DNA from: Firmicutes bacterium CAG:582
GTDB taxonomy: Bacteria > Bacillota_I > Bacilli_A > RF39 > UBA660
DNA: 64,000 bases
Assembly (NCBI GenBank): GCA_000435515.1
Contig: FR884184.1
Location: forward strand, 1-64,000
Direction: 5' to 3'
Made by a program: the position numbers and the translations under genes. Each line of letters begins with the position of its first letter. The stretch's first letter is position 1. Positions 44,370 through 51,831 of the stretch are shown here, in pieces. The notes beneath the pieces were generated by a model that was not told the DNA's origin, ran no database searches, and saw only the letters and a program-made list of their open reading frames with translations.

Positions 44370-46502
44370 ATGAAGAAAACGACAATACTTATAATAGTAG
44401 TTTTATTTATGGTAATAGGATATGCAGCATATAATACAACAATAAATATATATGGAAATGGAAAGTTAGCAGAAAACCTAAGTGATTTTAAAGTATATCT
44501 ATCTAATTTAAAAGTAAACGGAAAAGAAGTAAGTGGAATAAATAATACAAAAGATGAATTTACAATAAATGAAATAAATGGAGATATAAGTGTAGATATA
44601 GTAAATGATTCAACAGAATATGATACAAAAGCTTATTTAGATTGTGATGTAGATAACACCTGGGATTTTGATTATACTGGAGGTGAACAAACTTTTACTG
44701 CACCAATTACTGGAACATATAAATTAGAGGTTTGGGGAGCTCAAGGTGGATCGGGTTCTTTTAATAATTATTCAAATGATAAAGCTGGTTATGGCGGATA
44801 TTCACTTGGATTAATTTCTATCAATTCGTCTTCAAAAATATATATAAATGTTGGCGGGGCTGGTGGCGTTGTAAATAGCATAAATGGAAGTGCTGGTGGT
44901 TACAATGGTGGTGGAAATGGAGAAGCTACCTGTGAAGGTTTTAAATACCCTGGAGGAGGAGGCGGCGGAGGTGCAACACATATTTCTGGTACATCAGGAA
45001 TTCTTCCAACTCTATCTAATAAAATTGATAATATCATGATCGTCGCAGGTGGAGGCGGAGGTGCTGGATTATATAATGGTGGTTACAATCAAGGTGGAGG
45101 ATATGCGGGTTCTGGTGGTGGATTTGTTGGCGGGGACGCAACTACTACTAACCTTAGGCCTATCATCGGTGGAACACAAACAACTGGTTATAGTTTTGGT
45201 CTAGGAGAAACTTCCACTGCATGTCACTATGCAGTCGATGGCAACTGGGGTAATGGCGGCGGAGGTGGAGGCTTCTATGGCGGTTTTGCTTCAAGTTATA
45301 CAACTGGTACTTATACCAATGGCGGTGGTGCCGGAGGTTCGGGCTATATAGGTAATCCGCTTCTAACAGAGAAAAGTATGTATTGTTACAATTGTACTGA
45401 GTCAAATGAAATATCAATCAAAACAGTATCAACCACATGCGTAAATTCAAATCCAACAGAAAATTGTGCTAAGTTAGGAAATGGATATGCACGTATTACC
45501 TTAATATCATCTCCTACAAGTATAACAACAGATAAAGTAACTATTTCTGCTCAAGAAAGTACTAGCCAAAATCTAAAAAATGTAACTGGTAAAACATTAA
45601 CTTGTAAACTAAAGGTTAATAAGATATCAAGAACGGAAAAGAAAGAATACACAGGACCAACAGAATGGACATTTGATTATACAGGAGGAGAACAAACATT
45701 TACTGCACCAATCACAGGAACATATAAGTTAGAGGCTTGGGGAGCCCAAGGTGGTAGTGGTATAAATACTAATCAAGGAAGTACAAATTATGTTAGAAAT
45801 GGCGGCTTTGGCGGATATTCTAGTGGAGAAATTAGTATTTTAAAAAACAGCGTCCTTTATATAAATATTGGTGGTCAAGGAGAAGATGGAACCTCTACTC
45901 AAGATATAGGAGTAAAGTTTTCTGGAGGATATAACGGTGGAGGTAATGGCTTATATTATTCTGGAGGTGGAGGAGCAACTCACATTGCTACTAAATCTGG
46001 AATACTATCATCTCTACATAATTCTATTAATTACATTTTGATTGTTTCCGGTGGAGGTGGAGGAACGTCTGCTCATTATTTAGGAGGTGGCTACTGCATT
46101 GGTGGCTCTGGTGGCGGAATTCAAGGTCAAGCCGGCTATAATGGTGATAGCACTACCTATTTAGAAAATGGTAGTTCTCAAACAAATGGATTTTCCTTTG
46201 GAAAAGGAGAAGATTCACAAAATCCTTCGAGTGGATGCGCTACTGCTGGCGGCGGAGGTGGTTTTTATGGCGGGAAGTCTCCAACTAATTTCTCAACTTC
46301 GTGGAATTCCTGCTCCGGTGGAGGATCTGGATACATAGGTAATACTTTATTAAGCAAAAAAGGCATGTATTGTTATAATTGTACTGAATCAAGTGAAATA
46401 TCAACAAAGACTATTTCAACTACATGTACAAGTGCAACACCAACAGTAAACTGTTCAAAACAAGGTAATGGATACGCACGTATTACTTTAATATCGTATT
46501 AG
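44370..46502 (+). CDS. Large glycine-rich surface protein with two repeat domains
   Basis: 710 residues. The N-terminus has one hydrophobic segment (residues 4-~20) followed by a ~70-residue globular part. Two long repeats start at residues ~100 and ~435 with 'FDYTGGEQTFTAPITGTYKL' and 'WGAQGGSG', contain many Gly3-Gly5 clusters ('GGGGGGATHISG', 'VAGGGGGAGL'), and each ends with a Cys motif 'MYCYNCTES' and 'GNGYARITLIS'. This is the glycine-rich domain found in gut Firmicutes surface proteins. No LPxTG sorting signal is seen, so anchoring is by the N-terminal segment. Expression appears phase-variable from the promoter above. Confidence 0.85.
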   Translation: MKKTTILIIVVLFMVIGYAAYNTTINIYGNGKLAENLSDFKVYLSNLKVNGKEVSGINNTKDEFTINEINGDISVDIVNDSTEYDTKAYLDCDVDNTWDFDYTGGEQTFTAPITGTYKLEVWGAQGGSGSFNNYSNDKAGYGGYSLGLISINSSSKIYINVGGAGGVVNSINGSAGGYNGGGNGEATCEGFKYPGGGGGGGATHISGTSGILPTLSNKIDNIMIVAGGGGGAGLYNGGYNQGGGYAGSGGGFVGGDATTTNLRPIIGGTQTTGYSFGLGETSTACHYAVDGNWGNGGGGGGFYGGFASSYTTGTYTNGGGAGGSGYIGNPLLTEKSMYCYNCTESNEISIKTVSTTCVNSNPTENCAKLGNGYARITLISSPTSITTDKVTISAQESTSQNLKNVTGKTLTCKLKVNKISRTEKKEYTGPTEWTFDYTGGEQTFTAPITGTYKLEAWGAQGGSGINTNQGSTNYVRNGGFGGYSSGEISILKNSVLYINIGGQGEDGTSTQDIGVKFSGGYNGGGNGLYYSGGGGATHIATKSGILSSLHNSINYILIVSGGGGGTSAHYLGGGYCIGGSGGGIQGQAGYNGDSTTYLENGSSQTNGFSFGKGEDSQNPSSGCATAGGGGGFYGGKSPTNFSTSWNSCSGGGSGYIGNTLLSKKGMYCYNCTESSEISTKTISTTCTSATPTVNCSKQGNGYARITLISY

Positions 46503-46579
46503 TTAAGTATATAAATTTTTATATACTTTTTTTATAGAAATTTATATTATAATTTGGTACAATTTATATGGTGATAATA

Positions 46580-47266
46580 TTGAAAGATTTATCTTTTTTA
46601 AAATCAGAAAAAATTGCTCATCGAGGAATTTTTGATAATAAAAGAATATATGAAAATACAATAAGCGCATATGATCGAGCTTTAAAATATAAATACATAA
46701 TACATATTGATGCTTTAATGTTAAAAGATGAAACTATTATATGTTTTCATGATTTAGACGCTAAAAGACTTTTACATGTTGAAGAAAATATTGAAAATAT
46801 GACATATGATGAATTAATGTATATTGCTAAATATCAAATTCCAACTTTAGAAGAGGCTTTAAATGTAATAAATGGTAAAGTTCCTATAATTATTGAAATT
46901 AGAAATAAAAAGAGACATCATTTATTTGAGCAAAAATTAAGTGATATTTTAGATAATTATGGTGGTTTATTTGCTATTCAATCTTTTTATTTAAGTGTCT
47001 TAAAATGGTTTTATAAAAATAAAAAGGATTATGTTACAGGGTATTTAGTTTGTAAAAAGAATAGTAGGAAAGATCATTTCTTTAAAAAGTATGATTATTT
47101 AAATATCAATATTTTACTCTATAGTGATGCTAGAATTAAAAGAATTCGTGGTAGCAAAATTGTTATTGGTTATAAAATATTAAATAAAAAAGAATATGAA
47201 ACAACAAAGATGTTATACGATAACCTAGAGTTTGATAATATACTTGAAATAGATAAGTATGAGTAA
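46580..47266 (+). CDS. Glycerophosphodiester phosphodiesterase-like protein
   Basis: 228 residues. Start TTG 46580 is preferred because GGTGATAATA directly precedes it; ATG 46568 lies upstream of that site. 'IAHRGIFDNKRIYENT' and 'ICFHDLDAKRLL' are GDPD motifs (HRG...ENT, HD), and 'VPIIIEIRNK' holds the later Glu. The Glu of the usual 'E-x-D' pair is replaced: the sequence reads 'IIHIDALML'. Activity therefore needs testing. It would hydrolyse glycerophosphodiesters or lipoteichoic acid-derived glycerol phosphate. Confidence 0.8.
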   Translation: MKDLSFLKSEKIAHRGIFDNKRIYENTISAYDRALKYKYIIHIDALMLKDETIICFHDLDAKRLLHVEENIENMTYDELMYIAKYQIPTLEEALNVINGKVPIIIEIRNKKRHHLFEQKLSDILDNYGGLFAIQSFYLSVLKWFYKNKKDYVTGYLVCKKNSRKDHFFKKYDYLNINILLYSDARIKRIRGSKIVIGYKILNKKEYETTKMLYDNLEFDNILEIDKYE

Positions 47267-47299
47267 TATAATATTTTAATATGAGTTAGGGGAATATTT

Positions 47300-47764
47300 A
47301 TGTATATTGGAAAATATGTTAATACTCATGGTATTAAAGGTGAAATAAAGATACAAAGTGATATTGATCATAAAGATGCTGTTTTTAAAATTGGTAATGA
47401 AATCAGTATTGCTTCTAAGGCTTTTAAAATAAAAACATATCGTGTTCATAAGGGTTATGATATGGTGACTTTTGATGGAATAAATAATATCAATGATATT
47501 CTTCCTTTAAAAGGTAATAAAGTATTTATAGATAGAAACTTATTACCTAAAGATATAATTTTTTATGATGATTTAATCAATAAAACTCTAATTTTAGATG
47601 ATAAAATATTTGGTAAAGTTGTTGATTATTCAAATACTAAAAACCCTTTATTAATATGTATCCATGATGAAAAAACATTTTATATTCCTATGAATGGTAA
47701 TTTTATAAAAGAAATAAAAGATGATATATTTTTAGAAGAATCGGCAAAGGAGTTGATATTATGA
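47300..47764 (+). CDS. rimM: 16S rRNA processing protein RimM
   Basis: 154 residues. 'IGKYVNTHGIKGEIKIQSD' and the PRC-barrel 'VFGKVVDYSNTKNPLLICI'-type segment are typical. It assists 30S assembly by binding S19. GTTAGGGGAATATTT precedes ATG. It overlaps trmD by four bases (ATGA). Confidence 0.93.
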   Translation: MYIGKYVNTHGIKGEIKIQSDIDHKDAVFKIGNEISIASKAFKIKTYRVHKGYDMVTFDGINNINDILPLKGNKVFIDRNLLPKDIIFYDDLINKTLILDDKIFGKVVDYSNTKNPLLICIHDEKTFYIPMNGNFIKEIKDDIFLEESAKELIL

Positions 47765-48426
47765 AGATAAGTATATTAACTCTTTTTCCGGAAATGTTTG
47801 ATAATTTTAAAACATCATCCATCATAAAAAGAGCGATTGATAAATCTTTAGTGGATATTGAGATAATTAATATAAGAGATTTTTCTAAACTAAATAATAA
47901 ACAAGTTGATGATACTCCTTATGGTGGAGGTTCTGGAATGGTTATGCGCGTAGATATCGTAGTTGATGCTATAAATTCAGTTAAAACTGATGAATCAATT
48001 GTAATATTAATGAGCCCAGCTGGAACTACATTTAACCAAAAAATCTCCTATGATTTAAGTAAAAAGAAACATTTAATTTTTATATGTGGACATTACGAAG
48101 GCATAGATGAGAGAATTTTAAACTATGTTGATATGGAACTTTCAATTGGTGATTTTATATTAACTGGTGGAGAAATACCAACTATGGCCATGAGTGATGC
48201 AATCATTAGACTTATTCCAGGAGTTATAAAGGATGAATCCAGTAGTAATGAATCATTTAATAACGGTTTGCTTGATTATCCGGTATATACTCGTCCAAGT
48301 GTGTATGATGGACATGAAGTACCTGAAGTATTGATGAATGGTAATCATGCGTTGATTGACAATTGGAGAAAAGAAGCAGCACTTAAAAAAACACAAGAAC
48401 GTAGACCAGACTTGTTAAATAAGTAA
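47761..48426 (+). CDS. trmD: tRNA (guanine-37-N1)-methyltransferase
   Basis: 221 residues. 'DDTPYGGGSGMVMRVD', 'LIFICGHYEGIDERI', 'SIGDFILTGGEIPTMAMSD' and 'YPVYTRPSVYDGHEVPEVL' are the SPOUT-knot TrmD motifs. It methylates G37 of tRNAs to prevent frameshifting. The rimM-trmD pair is conserved. Confidence 0.97.
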   Translation: MKISILTLFPEMFDNFKTSSIIKRAIDKSLVDIEIINIRDFSKLNNKQVDDTPYGGGSGMVMRVDIVVDAINSVKTDESIVILMSPAGTTFNQKISYDLSKKKHLIFICGHYEGIDERILNYVDMELSIGDFILTGGEIPTMAMSDAIIRLIPGVIKDESSSNESFNNGLLDYPVYTRPSVYDGHEVPEVLMNGNHALIDNWRKEAALKKTQERRPDLLNK

Positions 48427-48440
48427 GGAGGGACCTGAAA

Positions 48441-48875
48441 ATGGTATCATTTGTTGTATCTAAAAAGAAAATAAAAGGGACAATAGACTATTTTGAATAT
48501 GATTCTGATGGTTTTAAATATTATCCTAAATTTAAATCAATTATTAATGATAACGGAGTGGATATTCGTTATAAGTATTTAATTGACGTTATACTTTTTG
48601 AATTTGATAAAGATTTTGATAAGATGACAAAAAGTATCTATAAATATGTAACAAGTGAAGATGACGACGATGATACAGTTTCTATGTTATTGAATGAAGT
48701 TGCACGATTAAAAAGTATTGTTGAACTTGAATATAAGAAACATGTAACTTTAGAAAAATATAAAGAATATCTAAACAAATTATATTATTTGGATGCAGAA
48801 TTAAAGAGAAAAAAAGCTATTTTAAGATATAATGAAGAACTTGATTATGAGATGAATAGAGGAAGAAGTCTTTAG
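48441..48875 (+). CDS. Unknown cytoplasmic protein
   Basis: 144 residues, AAGGAGGGACC before ATG. The N-terminus 'MVSFVVSKKKIKGTIDYFEY' is followed by helices rich in Asp, Lys and Tyr and a C-terminal Lys/Glu coiled segment. No family recognised. It is probably co-transcribed with rimM-trmD, 14 bp behind trmD. Confidence 0.7.
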   Translation: MVSFVVSKKKIKGTIDYFEYDSDGFKYYPKFKSIINDNGVDIRYKYLIDVILFEFDKDFDKMTKSIYKYVTSEDDDDDTVSMLLNEVARLKSIVELEYKKHVTLEKYKEYLNKLYYLDAELKRKKAILRYNEELDYEMNRGRSL

Positions 48876-48888
48876 GCTTCTTTCTTTT
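48863..48888 (+). terminator. Terminator of the rimM-trmD unit
   Basis: AAGAAGTC-TTTA-GGCTTCTT, 8-bp stem including the stop codon, then TCTTTT. Confidence 0.8.
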
Positions 48889-48895
48889 ATTTAAC

Positions 48896-48924
48896 TTGAT
48901 TTTGAAAGTTATATAATATATAAT
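48896..48924 (+). promoter_or_regulatory. Promoter of tig
   Basis: TTGATT (48896-48901), 17-bp spacer, TATAAT (48919-48924). Confidence 0.65.
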
Positions 48925-48952
48925 ATTTAAAGTAAATGAAAGGAAGAATACT

Positions 48953-50197
48953 ATGAAGAATGTTAAAGTAGTAAAAATCACTGTTGAAGGTGAAGATTGG
49001 GAAAAATGCATAGATAAAGCATTCTCAAAAAAGAAAAAAGATATAAAAGTAGACGGATTTAGAAAGGGTGCTGTTTCTAAAGAAGTTTATATTAAAAAAG
49101 TAGGAATTGAATCCCTTTTTATGGATGCATGTGATATAGCAGTTAATGAAAGATATGAAAGTGCTTTAAAAGAAGCTGATATTGAACTTGCTTGTGAACC
49201 AAGTGTAAATGTTGTATCTGTTGATAAAGATAAATGTGAAATTGAATTTACATTTATATCTAAACCAGAAGTTACTCTAGGAGCTTATACTAAACTTGGT
49301 GTTAAACGCGAAGAGGTTAAAGTAGAAAAAGAAGAAATTGAACATGAAATCGATCATATAAAAGAACATATGGCTGAAGTCGTTATTAAAGAAAACGGTA
49401 CTGTTGAAGAAGGAAATACAGCCGTAATCGACTTTGAAGGATTTGTTGATGGCAAGAAACTTGAAGGAGGAACTGGAGCTAATTATCCACTAGAAATTGG
49501 TTCAAATACATTTATTCCAGGATTTGAAAGTGGACTTATTGGTGCTAGTGTTGGAGAAACTCGTGAATTAAATTTAAAATTCCCAGAAAACTACACTGAA
49601 GAACTTAAAAACAAGGATGTATTATTTAAAGTTACAGTAAGAGAGATTAAAGAAAGAGTTATGCCTGAAATGAATAAAGATTTCTTTGAAGATCTAGGAA
49701 TTGAAGGCGTTGATTCTAAAGAAACTTTAGAAAGTCATGTTAAAAAAGAACTTGAAGATAGAAAAAATCATGAAGCTGATGACAAATATATTGATGAACT
49801 ATTACATATCGCAACTGATAATATGAAAGTAGAAATCAATAATGAAATAATTGATTCTGAAGTAGAAAGAATGATTCAACAATATAGACAAGAATTAAGC
49901 ATGCAAGGTGTTAGTCTAGAGCAATATTTATCTATGACAGGTACTAAACTTGAAGATATGAAATCTATGATGAAACCTCAAGCTATAGCTAGAATTAAGA
50001 CTAGATATTTACTTGAAGCAATTGTTGATGAAAAGAAAATTGAAGTCGAAGAAGAAGCTGTTGAAAAAGAAATTAAAGATGCTTGTGAAAAGTATGGTAT
50101 TGAAAGAGATGAATTCTTAAAATACGTTGGTGGAGAAGACGGAATCAGATACGATTTGAAAATGCGTAAAGCAATTGATATCATTAAAGAGGGTTAA
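48953..50197 (+). CDS. tig: Trigger factor
   Basis: 414 residues (typical 420-450). The ribosome-docking loop 'VDGFRKGAVSKEVY' matches the FRxGxxP signature except that Pro is replaced by Val in 'FRKGAVS'. FKBP-type PPIase 'GNTAVIDFEGFVDGKKLEGG' and the C-terminal helical arms ('RQELSMQGVSLEQYLSMTGT') follow. It chaperones nascent chains at the tunnel exit. GAAAGGAAG before ATG. Confidence 0.96.
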   Translation: MKNVKVVKITVEGEDWEKCIDKAFSKKKKDIKVDGFRKGAVSKEVYIKKVGIESLFMDACDIAVNERYESALKEADIELACEPSVNVVSVDKDKCEIEFTFISKPEVTLGAYTKLGVKREEVKVEKEEIEHEIDHIKEHMAEVVIKENGTVEEGNTAVIDFEGFVDGKKLEGGTGANYPLEIGSNTFIPGFESGLIGASVGETRELNLKFPENYTEELKNKDVLFKVTVREIKERVMPEMNKDFFEDLGIEGVDSKETLESHVKKELEDRKNHEADDKYIDELLHIATDNMKVEINNEIIDSEVERMIQQYRQELSMQGVSLEQYLSMTGTKLEDMKSMMKPQAIARIKTRYLLEAIVDEKKIEVEEEAVEKEIKDACEKYGIERDEFLKYVGGEDGIRYDLKMRKAIDIIKEG

Positions 50198-50210
50198 TCC
50201 TCTTTTTTTT
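50186..50210 (+). terminator. Terminator of tig
   Basis: AAAGAGG / CCTCTTT stem around the stop, then T8. Confidence 0.9.
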
Positions 50211-51492
50211 ATAAATAATTTAGACTTCTTAATTTACTACTATTTAGATATACAACACATAAAATGCTTACAATTTCAGATATTATTAATGGATAAATAC
50301 CAATACTTAAAAGACATGTAACAATCATAATTATAGTTTTAAAAATGGAACTTATAAGAGTTACTTTCATAGTGTATGCTGAATAATTTAGACCTTGTAA
50401 AGTGCTAACTAAAGGGCCTTCTAAATAGAAAATTGGGAAAAATATTGAAAGTAAATGAATGTAGTCATAACCTTTATTCGTGTTATATACAAGACTTAAC
50501 ACAAAATTTCCTTTGAAAAACACAAATGTACAAAATAAAGCTCCGATTAAAAATGAAATAATCATACTTTGTCTTAATCTTCTTTTAATATATATTTTAT
50601 CATTATAATGTTTTGATACTTCTGGTATTAATGTTGTATTTAGTGCAAGAGTAAAAAATGATGGCATAGTTAGTATCGGAATAACGTATGCATTATATAT
50701 GGCATATTCACTTTCGATAAAATTTGAAGAATAACCTACGAATAAGAGCATGTTCGTTAAGATTATTGGTTCTAAAAAGTAACAGATATTACCAATTAAT
50801 CTTGAAGAAACTGATGGTATAGAGATGCTAAATACATCATATGCAATGTGCTTATCCGGTAAAATATCTGACATGGTAAAATGAGAGTTTTTAGGAGCAA
50901 AGAAAAGATATACAATAATCTGTACAAGTTCACATATGGCAGATATTATTATGTAACCAGTAACGGCATGAGTGGTTGAAATATTCATAAGGTAAGGGAC
51001 TATTAAAAGAAGTAGAATTAATCTTGCAAGTTGTTCAAATATACTTGATATAGCATTCGGTAGCATGTTTTGCTTTCCAAAATAGTAACCTTTTATTATT
51101 CCGGAAATGGTTGTAAAGGGAATGACAAATGAAATTGATATTAAGGGATAATATAGATTAGGATTTTTTAATAAATTATTAGCTAAAAATGGAGAAAAAG
51201 CAAAAATTATTCCGATCATAACTATGTTAAATAAAAGAGAAATTGGGATCACTGATGCAAAAATACGTATTCCTCGATAATTATTTCTAGCCATGATAAC
51301 ACTTATAGCATAAGGAAGACCTAGCTGAGTTATTGCGATAATAAGTGAATAACTTGGCATAATTAAAGAATATAAATTAATTCCGTCTTTAATAATTCTT
51401 GTGAATATTATTTTAATAAAGAAACCTAGAAGTTTTGTAACAAGGGTGCCAACAAGTAGAATAATGGTTGATTTGATGAACGTATTTTTCAT
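50209..51492 (-). CDS. MOP-superfamily flippase (SpoVB/MurJ-like)
   Basis: 427 residues, about 12 membrane helices. The N-terminal 'LLVGTLVTKLLGFFIKIIFT' and 'YSLIIAITQLGLPYAISVIM' match SpoVB-type polysaccharide exporters in Bacilli, and the position next to comN supports this. It is shorter than typical SpoVB (~500) and has about 12 instead of 14 helices. It probably flips a lipid-linked cell-wall or glycan precursor. ATG with AGGAGG upstream on the minus strand, divergent from comN. Confidence 0.85.
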   Translation of the reverse strand: MKNTFIKSTIILLVGTLVTKLLGFFIKIIFTRIIKDGINLYSLIMPSYSLIIAITQLGLPYAISVIMARNNYRGIRIFASVIPISLLFNIVMIGIIFAFSPFLANNLLKNPNLYYPLISISFVIPFTTISGIIKGYYFGKQNMLPNAISSIFEQLARLILLLLIVPYLMNISTTHAVTGYIIISAICELVQIIVYLFFAPKNSHFTMSDILPDKHIAYDVFSISIPSVSSRLIGNICYFLEPIILTNMLLFVGYSSNFIESEYAIYNAYVIPILTMPSFFTLALNTTLIPEVSKHYNDKIYIKRRLRQSMIISFLIGALFCTFVFFKGNFVLSLVYNTNKGYDYIHLLSIFFPIFYLEGPLVSTLQGLNYSAYTMKVTLISSIFKTIIMIVTCLLSIGIYPLIISEIVSILCVVYLNSSKLRSLNYL

Positions 51493-51571
51493 AACATCCT
51501 CCTTTAAATTTAAACCAAAATATTATATAATAATATATGAAAAAACATTCTTAATTATTAAAGGAGAAAAT

Positions 51572-51829
51572 ATGGAAAAGAAAATTAATACTCAAAGGGA
51601 TTTATATAATAAAGTGTTACCAGCTTTGAAAACAAAAAGACATGAACTCATTTCGGCTGGTATAAAAATAGTTAAAGAAGAAGATATTTGGAATTATAAT
51701 AAAAATAAAAAATGGAAGAATGCGACATCTTTGACTTTAGCGGGTATAGTTGATGATATTTTAAATACTGATAATCAAGAATATGAAAATTATGTAGTAC
51801 AAAAAATAAATAATTTGCAAGGTGAATAA
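51572..51829 (+). CDS. comN: ComN-like post-transcriptional regulator
   Basis: 85 residues. ATG 51572 has AAAGGAG upstream; the frame that extends to 51401 overlaps the divergent flippase and is rejected. 'RDLYNKVLPALKTKRHELIS', 'IVKEEDIWNYNKNKKWKN' and 'VDDILN' match the ComN/YrzD family. Family knowledge: in B. subtilis ComN controls the comE operon and sits beside spoVB. The arrangement here is the same. Confidence 0.75.
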   Translation: MEKKINTQRDLYNKVLPALKTKRHELISAGIKIVKEEDIWNYNKNKKWKNATSLTLAGIVDDILNTDNQEYENYVVQKINNLQGE

Positions 51830-51831
51830 AT

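Noticed and set aside
51401..51571. N-terminal extension of comN
   Set aside because: It overlaps the start of the divergent flippase, and a good AAAGGAG stands just before ATG 51572.
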